Shown here piece after piece: positions 7,347 to 16,502 of a DNA stretch of 32,690 nt (the stretch's first letter is position 1; each line of letters begins with the position of its first letter). A program made the position numbers and the translations under genes. The notes below the pieces were generated by a model. The model had not been told where the DNA came from and ran no database searches. It saw only the letters and a program-made list of their open reading frames with translations. The stretch covers positions 1 through 32,690 of the forward strand of contig CALMWT010000130.1 of assembly GCA_937870855.1 (NCBI GenBank), written 5' to 3'. Origin of the DNA: an uncultured Taibaiella sp. Its GTDB lineage: Bacteria > Bacteroidota > Bacteroidia > Chitinophagales > Chitinophagaceae.

Positions 7347-8806
7347 TTTGTGCCAATTTCCTGATAACTTAGTCTGCGTATTTCCTCATCACTATAAATG
7401 TCGGCTAAGACCGAGTAATGGCTTGAGCTAAGTTTGAAATAATTTTCCGGAACATCTTTTATGGGCCAATGCTCAATGCCTACCGTAATAAATGACTCTC
7501 CTTGCATAGTAGCTTTTCGACTATCCTGCTCATTCCAGACCATAGTGATAGTTTTTGCATGTTCAGGATTATCCAAGGCACTAAGAACAAGCGATTCGTA
7601 CATGGTAAGCCAGTTTGCTTCCATTTTCCATCCGATGTCAATTCTTTCAATCCCCACAACTGTTTTCTTTATACCCTTTTTGTCCATAAGTTCAAAGCAG
7701 CCTGCATACCAGTCGAGTCGTTTTTTCATAGGCTCGTGACTATAATATATTTTGTTTAAAGACACCGCTACGACAATGGTTAGGATAAGAACACTAAATT
7801 TTTTAGAAAAGCAAATAGTGAAGAGCCTGCCGGTTGCCAAAGCAATAAAAAAGCTTAATGGTTGATACATGTGTTCGGAGTAATACCAGTAAGGTTCATT
7901 TTTGAAAGAAACAGTCACAAGAAGCCAGAATGCAAGTATGATTGAGGGAAGCAATATTGCTGATATGTAGTGTTTCATCCGAATGAGGGCTACTATTGAA
8001 AGCACAATCAGAAGCGGAACCAAAAAGTAATCGTCTCTGAGAGCCTTATAAAACTGATTGGCAAGTGTATCATCGAGATGCGCCATTGAAAAAGTCTTGA
8101 AGTTTTCCATGGTCTTTGCCTTTTCGCTGTCATAGGGCACTTCAAAGAAAGCTTTCTTTACTAAATAGGAAAGTGCAGCTATAAGCACAATGAACAAGGG
8201 CTTAACTATGGACTTTTTTGAAATGAAAAATTGAAAGATCAACCATGCTCCTAAAACAAGAATAGACAAGGGATGACTGAAAACTACTGTAGGGATGAAA
8301 AAAAGAGATAGTAACCAGAATACCGTAGCGTTTAACCTACTATTCTTCTTTAGTGAATACTCGTATAATCCAATATAGAAGAGCAAAAAACACAACCCAC
8401 ACTGAAATTCACTTATGGGGAAGTAGAATAATCGTGCTGACATAATCGTGTAAAAAAGCAAAATACTCCAAGCCGTGCGGGTCTCTTTGAACCAATAAAC
8501 GCTAAGTAAGGCCAAAAGCACAGGTATCAGTATAAGATTCAACGAGTACAAGAAGACAATAAGTCGTAAGGATGAGTTAAGCTTATAGGAAGCGAAAGGA
8601 AGTAATTCGCCAAAAATACTGATATACCGGTTTGTTGTAACGTTCAGGCTATCCTTTTTAAGCATATCCATAATACATCCCACCGTATCCGTAAAGATGA
8701 TTCGTTCCTTGTAAAAGACCGTTGCGAAAACTGTAAGAATTAACAGGAAAATGCAAATTATGATGCGTTCAAAATAAGACTGCATCTTGACATTGGAAGT
8801 AGTCAT
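7343..8806 (-). CDS. Polytopic membrane protein, GT-C-like (paralogue of the 5955-7346 product)
   Basis: A 487-residue protein with the same layout as its convergent neighbour: an N-terminal helix, YKERIIFTD, a block of membrane segments including SEFQCGLCFLLFY, VVFSHPLS, a VPYDSEKAK loop, and YYSEHMYQPLSFF, then a soluble C-terminal ~120 residues. Similarity runs end to end, so the pair arose by an inverted duplication or by separate acquisition and flipping of paralogues. No family name is secure. A GT-C or oligosaccharide polymerase-like role is inferred from topology and from the neighbouring GT2 gene. ATG 8785 is an alternative start. Confidence 0.8.
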   Translation of the reverse strand: MTTSNVKMQSYFERIIICIFLLILTVFATVFYKERIIFTDTVGCIMDMLKKDSLNVTTNRYISIFGELLPFASYKLNSSLRLIVFLYSLNLILIPVLLALLSVYWFKETRTAWSILLFYTIMSARLFYFPISEFQCGLCFLLFYIGLYEYSLKKNSRLNATVFWLLSLFFIPTVVFSHPLSILVLGAWLIFQFFISKKSIVKPLFIVLIAALSYLVKKAFFEVPYDSEKAKTMENFKTFSMAHLDDTLANQFYKALRDDYFLVPLLIVLSIVALIRMKHYISAILLPSIILAFWLLVTVSFKNEPYWYYSEHMYQPLSFFIALATGRLFTICFSKKFSVLILTIVVAVSLNKIYYSHEPMKKRLDWYAGCFELMDKKGIKKTVVGIERIDIGWKMEANWLTMYESLVLSALDNPEHAKTITMVWNEQDSRKATMQGESFITVGIEHWPIKDVPENYFKLSSSHYSVLADIYSDEEIRRLSYQEIGTN

Positions 8807-8871
8807 CGCTAACTTGTGGCTTAATTTGGCACAAAGAAAAGAAACTTCGCCGTCTTATGTTTTTATAACAG

Positions 8872-8902
8872 TTGAAACCACTCTTGATATTAATTAGCTT
8901 CG
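8872..8902 (+). promoter_or_regulatory. Candidate Bacteroidota promoter for the GT2 gene
   Basis: TTG (8872-8874), a 20-nt spacer, then TAGCTTCG (8895-8902), one mismatch from TAnnTTTG. Transcription would start near 8909, only about 4 nt before the ATG at 8913, so the leader would be unusually short. Spacing fits the Bacteroidota primary sigma factor consensus. Confidence 0.4.
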
Positions 8903-8912
8903 CACCGGGTAA

Positions 8913-9668
8913 ATGAAAAATAGTCTAAGCGTAATACTCCCATGCTATAATCCACAGTTACATGATGATTGGGATAAAATAATTATTGAAAATATGCAAC
9001 GCATACATAGCGAAGTAGGGGGGTGTGAGCTAATAATAGTTGACGATGGGACTCCCAAAGACATTAGCAAAGAACTGAATAATATTAAGACCTCTATTGA
9101 TCAGGTGAAAATAATAAGCTCTAATCTGAATATGGGCAAGGGTTATGCTATTAGAAAAGGCATTTATCAAGCTTCCCACGAACTTATTATTTACACAGAT
9201 ATAGACTTTCCGTATCAACATGAAAGTTTTATGTCCATTTATCACAACCTACAAAAAGCTGATGTGGATATTGCGGTTGGTGTAAAAGAGAAAGCCTACT
9301 ATGACGGAGTTCCCTTTTTCCGGAAATATATATCCAAAATACTCCGGTGGATGATAAAAAATTTACTTAGTATCGCTATTACCGATACTCAATGCGGACT
9401 AAAAGGTTTCAAAAAATCAATGAAACATTTATGGCTTGAAGGAACAATAGACCGTTATCTGTTTGACCTCGAAATGATCTACAATGCAGAGCAGCAAGGA
9501 TATCAAGTAAAGCCAATTCCTGTGAAGCTGCGTCCAGGCGTTGAATTTTCTCAGATAAAAGTATCAATTCTGGCTAAAGAGCTGAATAATTTCCTAATGA
9601 TAGTATGGAAGTCGCGCTGGAATAAAATTCGTAAAACATTGATGAAAAACAACCAAGCTACTAACTGA
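8913..9668 (+). CDS. Family 2 glycosyltransferase, ALG5/DPM1-like
   Basis: A 251-residue soluble GT-A enzyme. The N-terminal LSVILPCYNP strand, the IIVDDGTP motif (~residues 42-49), NMGKGYAIRKGI and the metal-binding DxD-like TDIDFPYQ are in the usual order. ITDTQCGLKGF matches the conserved D-T-Q-C-G-x-K segment of dolichyl/polyprenyl-phosphate glucosyl- and mannosyltransferases. There is no C-terminal membrane segment, as in DPM1-type enzymes. The predicted reaction is transfer of a sugar from a nucleotide donor to a polyprenyl phosphate carrier for use by a GT-C enzyme; the sugar is unknown. The 3' end overlaps the convergent membrane gene by 8 nt. Confidence 0.88.
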   Translation: MKNSLSVILPCYNPQLHDDWDKIIIENMQRIHSEVGGCELIIVDDGTPKDISKELNNIKTSIDQVKIISSNLNMGKGYAIRKGIYQASHELIIYTDIDFPYQHESFMSIYHNLQKADVDIAVGVKEKAYYDGVPFFRKYISKILRWMIKNLLSIAITDTQCGLKGFKKSMKHLWLEGTIDRYLFDLEMIYNAEQQGYQVKPIPVKLRPGVEFSQIKVSILAKELNNFLMIVWKSRWNKIRKTLMKNNQATN

Positions 9669-11007
9669 GGGTTTGAGTGGCAAGTTTCTTACTTCTTATT
9701 TCTATTAACCTCCGCAAAAGTAGTATAACATTTACTGCTGGTAACACCCAAAAAACACGGTGTTGCAGCCGATCAAGAACGTTTGCGAAGCAGGCTGTAA
9801 CAAAAGCATTGCATACTAAAAAAACAATTACAATACAGTAGATTTTTATGTCCTGTTCATTAAGTAAGGTACGATACTTATAAATGATTATTAAAGAGGT
9901 GGCAAGAAAAAACAAAAAATATAGCTGATTAAAAAAACGACCTTCAAGATTACCTGAGTTTTGAAGAGAGGTATTGTATTCTGTTATCTCATCTTCAAAA
10001 TAAAATTTCACAGAGTTAGCTGGCGATGATCCATAGCTTAACGCCGGAAATTTTTCTGGAAGTGTTACTTGTGTCAACTGCCTCAGTGTGGAGATAACAG
10101 ACTTTTGTATAAATAGACTTAGATATTCTGGGTCAGTAAGTACCCCTTTTATGATTGCGTCATATTCTGCTTTACTGTTCTCCCAGCCACCACTCTTATG
10201 GAAGGGACCATTGTCTGACCATATAAACTCCCAGGCTCTTCCTTGTATATCGTCTTTTACTTCACATAGTTTATATGAATTTCCGCTGCAATTTTCATCT
10301 AAATATTTTTTTAAAATACCGGTTTCTCCAAGTCTGCCCATTAAGAATACATGACTTCCGCGGCTAAATCTGAAACCATGTCCTTTTATGTAGGAAACAG
10401 TACAAGACAAAAGCACCACTGCTAGTCCCAAACAAAATATTGCAGCACTTTTTCTTACCATTGGTTGCCAATTTCGCTTTAAACCAAAAACAATAATGCA
10501 AGCTGAGAGACAGAATATTATGAGTACATGAGAACTATGGAAAAGCAATGAAAGAAAAATTATTGCAGCATAGCAACCATAACTGACTATCGTATGCTTC
10601 TTAAGATAAAATAAGATAACAGCCATTAACAGTATTCCCGTGAAAGCATCAGGCATTAGTTGCCCAAGAACCCATGGAAGGCACGTAAAGGATGCAATAG
10701 CAAGTAAGGAAAGCATTGTGCATTTTTTATAAAATGCACTGTTGATAAACATCAACTTTGTTAACTGTGATAATAATAGCGCTGCAATCATGCACTGAAT
10801 AACAACTGGATACCATAGCGAAGTCCATAGGCTGCTAAGTCGGATAAATAGTCCATAATATGGTGGGCGATCATAGGGAATTCTAAATTCGAAACCCATA
10901 TTTATATATGCGCCTGTGTCGCTGGTAACGATTGGGAAACCATTATATAGGCTGGCGGACATTAATATTAATGTGCAACCAACTAACAATAATATTCTGT
11001 TAATCAT
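9661..11007 (-). CDS. Polytopic membrane protein, GT-C/ArnT-like
   Basis: A 448-residue protein with about ten hydrophobic segments. After the first helix comes an extracytoplasmic loop, NGFPIVTSDTGAYINMGFEF, followed by DRPPYYGLFIRL. A loop with an acidic residue and a Y/G motif at this position is characteristic of lipid-sugar-dependent GT-C enzymes such as ArnT and PMT. A large extracytoplasmic domain (about residues 210-330) lies between helices. The sequence is unlike the two paralogues at 5955-8806. It follows gcvT by 17 nt on the same strand, so they may be transcribed together. Its convergent neighbour, the GT2 enzyme, could supply lipid-linked sugar. Family assignment is tentative. 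Confidence 0.75.
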   Translation of the reverse strand: MINRILLLVGCTLILMSASLYNGFPIVTSDTGAYINMGFEFRIPYDRPPYYGLFIRLSSLWTSLWYPVVIQCMIAALLLSQLTKLMFINSAFYKKCTMLSLLAIASFTCLPWVLGQLMPDAFTGILLMAVILFYLKKHTIVSYGCYAAIIFLSLLFHSSHVLIIFCLSACIIVFGLKRNWQPMVRKSAAIFCLGLAVVLLSCTVSYIKGHGFRFSRGSHVFLMGRLGETGILKKYLDENCSGNSYKLCEVKDDIQGRAWEFIWSDNGPFHKSGGWENSKAEYDAIIKGVLTDPEYLSLFIQKSVISTLRQLTQVTLPEKFPALSYGSSPANSVKFYFEDEITEYNTSLQNSGNLEGRFFNQLYFLFFLATSLIIIYKYRTLLNEQDIKIYCIVIVFLVCNAFVTACFANVLDRLQHRVFWVLPAVNVILLLRRLIEIRSKKLATQTLS

Positions 11008-11024
11008 TCTTGCAGATATATCCC

Positions 11025-12110
11025 TTACGCAAATGGCATCTTCACCACTTGTGCCTTTACAGCCTTGTCGCGGATCATTATGAATACATCATTTCCTTCC
11101 TGCGAAAAATCTTTACGGATATAAGCCATACCGATTGCTTTGCTGAGGCTGGGTGCCTGCGTACCTGAAGTTACATACCCAATTTCTTCGCCAGCTGCAT
11201 TTTGTATTTTGTAACCGTGGCGTGGTATGCCTTTGTCAATCATCTCAATACCCACCAGCTTACGTTTTATGCCTTCTGCTTTTTGTTGTTCAAGGATAGA
11301 TTTTGCAGTGAAATCTTTGGTGAATTTTGTGATCCAACCCAATCCTGCTTCAAGCGGAGAAGTCGTATCGTCAATATCATTTCCATAAAGGCAATAACCC
11401 ATTTCAAGTCGCAGTGTATCGCGCGCAGCAAGACCAATTGGCTTTAAACCTTGAGGCTCGCCCACACGGAAAATTTCATTCCAAAGCTTTTCTGCGTTTC
11501 CGTTTTTGTCATCAAAATAGATCTCAATTCCACCAGAACCTGTGTAGCCTGTTGCACTCACTATCACATCATTAATCCCTGCAAAAGTTCCTTTTACGAA
11601 AGTGTAATATTTAAGATTGGTAATGTCCATCTCAGTCAATTGCTGCATATATTGAACTGCTTTAGGGCCTTGCACAGCCAGCAATCCTATTTTGTCTGAA
11701 ATGTTTTCCATTGGCACATTGTCTGTGTTGTGTTCACTGATCCAGTTCCAATCTTTTTCAATGTTCGACGCGTTTACAACCAACAGATATTCTTCGTTTT
11801 CTTTTAGGCAATAAATAATCAAGTCATCTACAATGCCGCCATTATCGTTGGGTAGGCAAGAGTATTGTGCTTTACCGGCTGTAAGTTTACTTGCATCATT
11901 ACTCGTTACGCGTTGAATTAAATCGAGCGCCTTAGGTCCGCGCAGCATGAATTCACCCATGTGGCTCACATCAAACACTCCTGCATTCTGACGAACTGTG
12001 TGGTGTTCTTCATTGATGCTGCTGTAAGAGATAGGCATATTGTAGCCTGCAAATTCAGCCATTTTTGCGCCGAGCGCTATATGTTGCTGCGTAAACGGAG
12101 TATTTTTCAT
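11025..12110 (-). CDS. gcvT: Glycine cleavage system aminomethyltransferase GcvT
   Basis: The T-protein moves the aminomethyl carbon from the lipoylated H protein to tetrahydrofolate. Recognisable segments are [13 protein letters not shown] near the N-terminus, [24 protein letters not shown] with the catalytic Asp, [33 protein letters not shown] and the C-terminal Y-V-T-S-G. I start at ATG 12110 ([10 protein letters not shown]), giving 361 residues, the family's length; a frame from 12140 adds ten residues without homology. No glycine riboswitch and no gcvH or gcvP are visible nearby, so the system's genes are dispersed. Confidence 0.96.
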   Translation of the reverse strand: MKNTPFTQQHIALGAKMAEFAGYNMPISYSSINEEHHTVRQNAGVFDVSHMGEFMLRGPKALDLIQRVTSNDASKLTAGKAQYSCLPNDNGGIVDDLIIYCLKENEEYLLVVNASNIEKDWNWISEHNTDNVPMENISDKIGLLAVQGPKAVQYMQQLTEMDITNLKYYTFVKGTFAGINDVIVSATGYTGSGGIEIYFDDKNGNAEKLWNEIFRVGEPQGLKPIGLAARDTLRLEMGYCLYGNDIDDTTSPLEAGLGWITKFTKDFTAKSILEQQKAEGIKRKLVGIEMIDKGIPRHGYKIQNAAGEEIGYVTSGTQAPSLSKAIGMAYIRKDFSQEGNDVFIMIRDKAVKAQVVKMPFA

Positions 12111-12324
12111 CAGTGTTGCTTTAAGTATGAATGCGCGCAAAAATACATCAAGAAAGAGAGAGTGTATTGAGTAAAATAAAGTGGGTCATAAGAAGAATTT
12201 CTTTGACTATTTAAGCCATACCTGAAATTTGAAAGACGAAACATAAAACTCCGTCAGTCCTAATTTTCATGTTCGAAACTGCATTTTAATAATCGTTGGA
12301 GCGTAACCACTATTTTTATGTTTC

Positions 12325-14556
12325 ATGAATCATTTACCGCCGTTAATCAGTGATCTCGGACTCATACTTTTTCTGGCAGGTATCACCACGCTTCTTTTCA
12401 GAAAACTAAAACAACCGGTAGTTTTAGGTTACATCCTTGCGGGCTTTCTTGTAAGTCCTAATTTTTCTCTTTTACCCACCATTGCCGATCCGCAGGATAT
12501 AAGAATTTGGGCAGACATTGGTGTTATCTTTCTGTTGTTCACATTGGGTCTTGAGTTTAGTTTCAAACGGCTGATGCGTATTGGCGGTGCCGCTTCTGTT
12601 ACTGCTTTTACTGAGGTATCGGTGATGTTGCTGGTTGGGTTTATGCTCGGACAGGCCATGGGCTGGGCGCTGATGGACAGCATTTTTCTGGGCGGAATTT
12701 TATGTATTTCTTCCACCACTATTATTCTTCGTGCCTTCGATGAGTTGGGTGTGAAAAGTAAGCGTTTTGCTAATCTTGTTTTTGGGGTGCTCATTATTGA
12801 AGATTTGGTGGCGGTGGTGCTGATGGTGTTGCTTTCTACAATTTCTGTTAGTCGTCAGTTTGAAGGTGGCGAAATGCTGATGTCTATTTTGAAACTCTCT
12901 TTCTTTTTACTGCTTTGGTTCGTTGCGGGTATTTTCTTTCTTCCCAGTTTTCTGCGGCGCGCACAAAAATTACTAAGCGATGAAACGATGCTTATTGTTT
13001 CAATAGGTCTATGTCTTGTGATGGTAATGCTTGCAGCGCAGGCCGGTTTTTCTCCTGCTTTAGGGGCATTTATTATGGGTTCAATTTTAGCAGAAACTAC
13101 TCAGGCAGAGCGCATTGAACATTTAGTGAAACCGGTAAAAGATTTATTTGGTGCAGTTTTCTTTGTGTCGGTGGGAATGCTGATAGATCCTAAAGTCTTA
13201 ATAAACTACGGTTGGCCTATTTTGATTATTACCGTTGTGTTCGTTATTGCAAAAACATTGAACGTAACGATGGGAGCACTTATAGCAGGACAACCCCTGA
13301 AAATTGCATTACATGCAGGTATGAGTCAGGCACAAATCGGTGAGTTCTCTTTTATTATTGCAACCTTAGGATTAACGCTCAACGTAACGTCCAGTTTTCT
13401 TTATCCCATTGCCGTGGCGGTTTCAGCAATCACCACTTTTACTACACCTTATATGATCCGATCAGCCGGTGGTTTTTATAGCTGGATAGAAGTAAGGCTT
13501 CCACCAAACTGGCGAAAGGTACTTTTAAGATATAGCACGGGAACACAAACAATTGCACAGGCTAACGATTGGCAGTTGGTGATTCGTTCATTTTTTGCAC
13601 ACGTCGCGCTGCTCTCCATCATTATACTCGGAGTAATTTTTCTGTTTTCCGCCTACTTACGTCCCTGGATATTTACAAATGTCAACAATGGAAGCACCGG
13701 AAATATTCTCACTGCGCTTGTATGCCTGATAATCTTGTCTCCTTTTATGTGGGCATTGGTGACAAGAAAATTTCAGACGCAGGCTTTTGCAAACCTCTGG
13801 GCAAATAAGCGTTACCGCGCCCCGCTTATATTTTTTAGGGTGGTAAGAGGCTCTCTTGCTATTGTTTATATTAGTATTTATCTGCTCAGCTTTTTCTCTT
13901 TTTACATTGCTTTTGCAGGCTTAGTCCTTCTTATCAGTTTTGGTCTGATTTTCACAAAGCGAATACATGCTTTTTACATAAAACTTGAAACACGTTTTTT
14001 TAATAATTACCATGATCGGGAACGGCACGAAGCGGAGCAAAATCGAATTGAACTTGCACCCTGGGACGCGCATATTGCACAATTCACCTTACCCGTCGGC
14101 ACACCTGTAACCGGTATGACGCTTGAAGAAATGGCGCTGCGAGAAAGGCTTGGGGTGAACATTGCAATGATAAGACGCGGTGAACATTATACCATTAATG
14201 CTCCAAGTCGCATGGAAAGGGTTTATCCCGGCGACACGCTATTTGTGATTGGTACAGACGACCAACTCGATCAATTTAAAAAACACATAGAGCCTGTAAA
14301 CGGATTGCCGGTTCAGGTGTCTGGCAACAGCGATAGTGTAGTTCTTAGAAAAATATCGGTGAAACGCAATTCTTTTCTGCATAAAAAAACAATCCGTGAA
14401 AGTGGTGTGAGAGAAAAGACCAATGGGCTTGTAGTAGGAATTGAACGAAACAACCGCCGCAATCTAAATCCTGAAAGTAATGTGATACTTGAAGAAGGCG
14501 ATCTGTTGTGGATAGTAGGAGATGCGCGCATGATTGACAAAGCACTACAACAGTAG
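12325..14556 (+). CDS. CPA2-family cation:proton antiporter with two RCK_C domains
   Basis: A 743-residue membrane protein. Residues ~1-385 form a Kef/NapA-type Na+/H+ exchanger domain with QPVVLGYILAGFLVSP, a GVIFLLFTLGLEFS helix, SSTTIILRAF, GVLIIEDLVAVVLMVLL and GFSPALGAFIMGSILAET. Next comes an extra block of three or four helices (~405-545). Two tandem RCK_C (TrkA-C) domains follow: about 582-655 (IAQFTLPVGTPVTG to GDTLFVIGT) and 672-743 (VVLRKISV to GDLLWIVGD). I see no Rossmann RCK_N NAD-binding domain between the membrane and RCK_C parts. It probably exchanges K+ or Na+ for H+, with the RCK_C domains gating in response to a small ligand; c-di-AMP and nucleotides are known for other RCK_C proteins. 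Confidence 0.92.
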   Translation: MNHLPPLISDLGLILFLAGITTLLFRKLKQPVVLGYILAGFLVSPNFSLLPTIADPQDIRIWADIGVIFLLFTLGLEFSFKRLMRIGGAASVTAFTEVSVMLLVGFMLGQAMGWALMDSIFLGGILCISSTTIILRAFDELGVKSKRFANLVFGVLIIEDLVAVVLMVLLSTISVSRQFEGGEMLMSILKLSFFLLLWFVAGIFFLPSFLRRAQKLLSDETMLIVSIGLCLVMVMLAAQAGFSPALGAFIMGSILAETTQAERIEHLVKPVKDLFGAVFFVSVGMLIDPKVLINYGWPILIITVVFVIAKTLNVTMGALIAGQPLKIALHAGMSQAQIGEFSFIIATLGLTLNVTSSFLYPIAVAVSAITTFTTPYMIRSAGGFYSWIEVRLPPNWRKVLLRYSTGTQTIAQANDWQLVIRSFFAHVALLSIIILGVIFLFSAYLRPWIFTNVNNGSTGNILTALVCLIILSPFMWALVTRKFQTQAFANLWANKRYRAPLIFFRVVRGSLAIVYISIYLLSFFSFYIAFAGLVLLISFGLIFTKRIHAFYIKLETRFFNNYHDRERHEAEQNRIELAPWDAHIAQFTLPVGTPVTGMTLEEMALRERLGVNIAMIRRGEHYTINAPSRMERVYPGDTLFVIGTDDQLDQFKKHIEPVNGLPVQVSGNSDSVVLRKISVKRNSFLHKKTIRESGVREKTNGLVVGIERNNRRNLNPESNVILEEGDLLWIVGDARMIDKALQQ

Positions 14557-14609
14557 CTGGTGGAAATATTTCATCCAACGTTCGTTTCTTTCCGGTGCAT
14601 TCTTGCAAC

Positions 14610-14632
14610 AAAAAACCCCGCAACTCGCGGGG
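14610..14632 (-). terminator. Rho-independent terminator of pckA
   Basis: CCCCGC (14616-14621), a 5-nt loop and GCGGGG (14627-14632). On the minus strand the hairpin is followed directly by TTTTTTG, 28-40 nt past the pckA stop. The plus-strand side has no T-run, so it serves pckA chiefly and the antiporter gene poorly. Confidence 0.85.
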
Positions 14633-14659
14633 CTTAAAGTTTATTGAAAATCAGATAAC

Positions 14660-16285
14660 CTACGCTACACTCGCCATAACTTTTGGAGCGGCGCTTCTAA
14701 TCTCATCATTTGCCTGGTCGGCATATTTTGCGAAGTTCTTCACAAACAATTGTGCAAGTTCGTTAGCTTTCTTGTCATAAGCTTCTTTATCAGACCATGT
14801 ATCGCGTGGGTTTAGAATTTCCGCAGGTACATTAGGGCAAGCTTGCGGAACCAACACACCAAATACCGGATGCGGAACATACGCTACGTTATTCAGTTCA
14901 CCGTTCATTGCAGCAGTAATCATTGCACGGGTATATTTCAAACTCATCCTACTACCTACGCCATAAGAACCGCCACTCCAGCCTGTGTTTATGAGCCATA
15001 CATTCACATCAGTGTGCTCTTCAAGTTTTTTGCCAAGCAGCTCGGCATATTTTGTAGGATGCAATGGTAAGAATACTCGACCGAAGCAAGCAGAGAAGGT
15101 AGTTTGAGGTTCTGTAACACCCACTTCAGTTCCGGCAACTTTAGCAGTATAACCCGAAATAAAGTGATACATAGCCTGTGCCTTCGTTAGCTTGCTGATA
15201 GGCGGAAGAATACCAAATGCATCGCAAGTAAGGAAGAAAATATTTTTTGGATCGCTGCCGTAAGAAGGCTCTTTTGCATTAGGAATATGATAAATCGGGT
15301 AAGCTGCGCGTGTGTTTTCCGTGATGCTTCCATCCACATAATCTACCGTCTTACTGTTTTCTTTGAAAACAATATTCTCAAGAATAGCATTTGGTTTTAT
15401 AGCGGCATATATCTGCGGTTCTTTCTCTTCAGAAAGGTCAATCACTTTTGCGTAGCAACCGCCTTCAAAATTAAATACAGAACCATCTGCCCATCCATGC
15501 TCATCATCACCAATCAAGGCACGGTTAGGATCTGCCGAAAGCGTAGTTTTCCCTGTACCGGACAAACCGAAAAATAAAGCCACATCACCATCTTTACCTT
15601 CATTGGCAGAGCAGTGCATACTTAGCACTTTATGATCGTGCGGCAATACAAAATTCAGAACGCCAAAAATACCTTTCTTCATTTCGCCGGTGTAGGCGCT
15701 GCCTCCAATAAGTATTATTTTACGAGAAAAGTTTACTGCTGTAAAATTTCCTTTTCCCTCGGCGCGTGTACCAAATTTCCCCGGCGTAGCAATGTAGCCC
15801 GGCGCTTGCAAAATGATCCAGTCAGGATTTTGCGTTTCTATTTCCTGCGAAGTAGGACGCAAGAAAAGGTCGTGGCAGAAAAGATTAGCCCACGGTGCTT
15901 CGTTGATCACGCGAATGTTGAGACGATATTTTGGGTCGGCGCAAGCATAGGCATCACGCACCCACACTTCTTTTCCGTCAAGGTAAGCACATACTTCTTT
16001 GTACAACCCATCAAAATCTTCTGGAGACATCGGGAAATTGGGTTCGCCCCAGCTTACGCTGTTTTCTGTGAGCGCATCCTTTACTGTAAATTTATCTTTT
16101 GGAGACCGACCCGTGAACTTGCCTGTGCTTACGCAAAGTGCTCCGGTATCGTTTAGTTCGCCCTGACCTAGTTCTAAAGTTTTATTCACTAAGTCTTCAG
16201 GGGCCAGGTTCCAATGTGCCACGGCAACGTTAAGACCCAGATCTGCGAGGTTTGCAGATGGATTTTTCTTACCAAATTCCTGCAT
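14660..16285 (-). CDS. pckA: Phosphoenolpyruvate carboxykinase (ATP)
   Basis: Interconverts oxaloacetate plus ATP with phosphoenolpyruvate plus CO2 plus ADP in gluconeogenesis. The 541-residue length is standard. TGRSPKDKF (58-66) carries the substrate-binding Arg. YTGEMKKGIF (198-207) holds the metal/substrate Lys. The P-loop GLSGTGKT is at 240-247, the kinase-2 acidic pair at IGDDEHGW (258-265), and the lid region SGYTAKVAGTE lies further on. On the minus strand, TATTTTTG (16327-16320) matches TAnnTTTG, about 35 nt before the ATG, though no clear -33 element precedes it. A strong terminator follows the gene, so it is probably monocistronic. Confidence 0.98.
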   Translation of the reverse strand: MQEFGKKNPSANLADLGLNVAVAHWNLAPEDLVNKTLELGQGELNDTGALCVSTGKFTGRSPKDKFTVKDALTENSVSWGEPNFPMSPEDFDGLYKEVCAYLDGKEVWVRDAYACADPKYRLNIRVINEAPWANLFCHDLFLRPTSQEIETQNPDWIILQAPGYIATPGKFGTRAEGKGNFTAVNFSRKIILIGGSAYTGEMKKGIFGVLNFVLPHDHKVLSMHCSANEGKDGDVALFFGLSGTGKTTLSADPNRALIGDDEHGWADGSVFNFEGGCYAKVIDLSEEKEPQIYAAIKPNAILENIVFKENSKTVDYVDGSITENTRAAYPIYHIPNAKEPSYGSDPKNIFFLTCDAFGILPPISKLTKAQAMYHFISGYTAKVAGTEVGVTEPQTTFSACFGRVFLPLHPTKYAELLGKKLEEHTDVNVWLINTGWSGGSYGVGSRMSLKYTRAMITAAMNGELNNVAYVPHPVFGVLVPQACPNVPAEILNPRDTWSDKEAYDKKANELAQLFVKNFAKYADQANDEIRSAAPKVMASVA

Positions 16286-16502
16286 AGAAGAGTTCTTTTG
16301 ATTTCAAAATTTGAGAGGCCAAAAATAACATTAAAACACTACGAAGTGCATTAATTTTCATGATTTACTACAAAAATTACCATTCATTTCCTATGCAACT
16401 ACTCAGATTTAATCATTAAATAATTGGGTGATAAAATATCGTGAGTTAAACATACACGGGTTAACATGTCGAGCAACTGAAGTTGAAACAGAGCCAGTAC
16501 TC

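Noticed and set aside
12111..12324. Glycine riboswitch upstream of gcvT
   Set aside because: No conserved riboswitch core or paired helices are visible in the leader.
15632..16156. 174-residue open frame on the plus strand inside pckA
   Set aside because: It is antisense to a complete, unmistakable pckA, with no domain or signal of its own.
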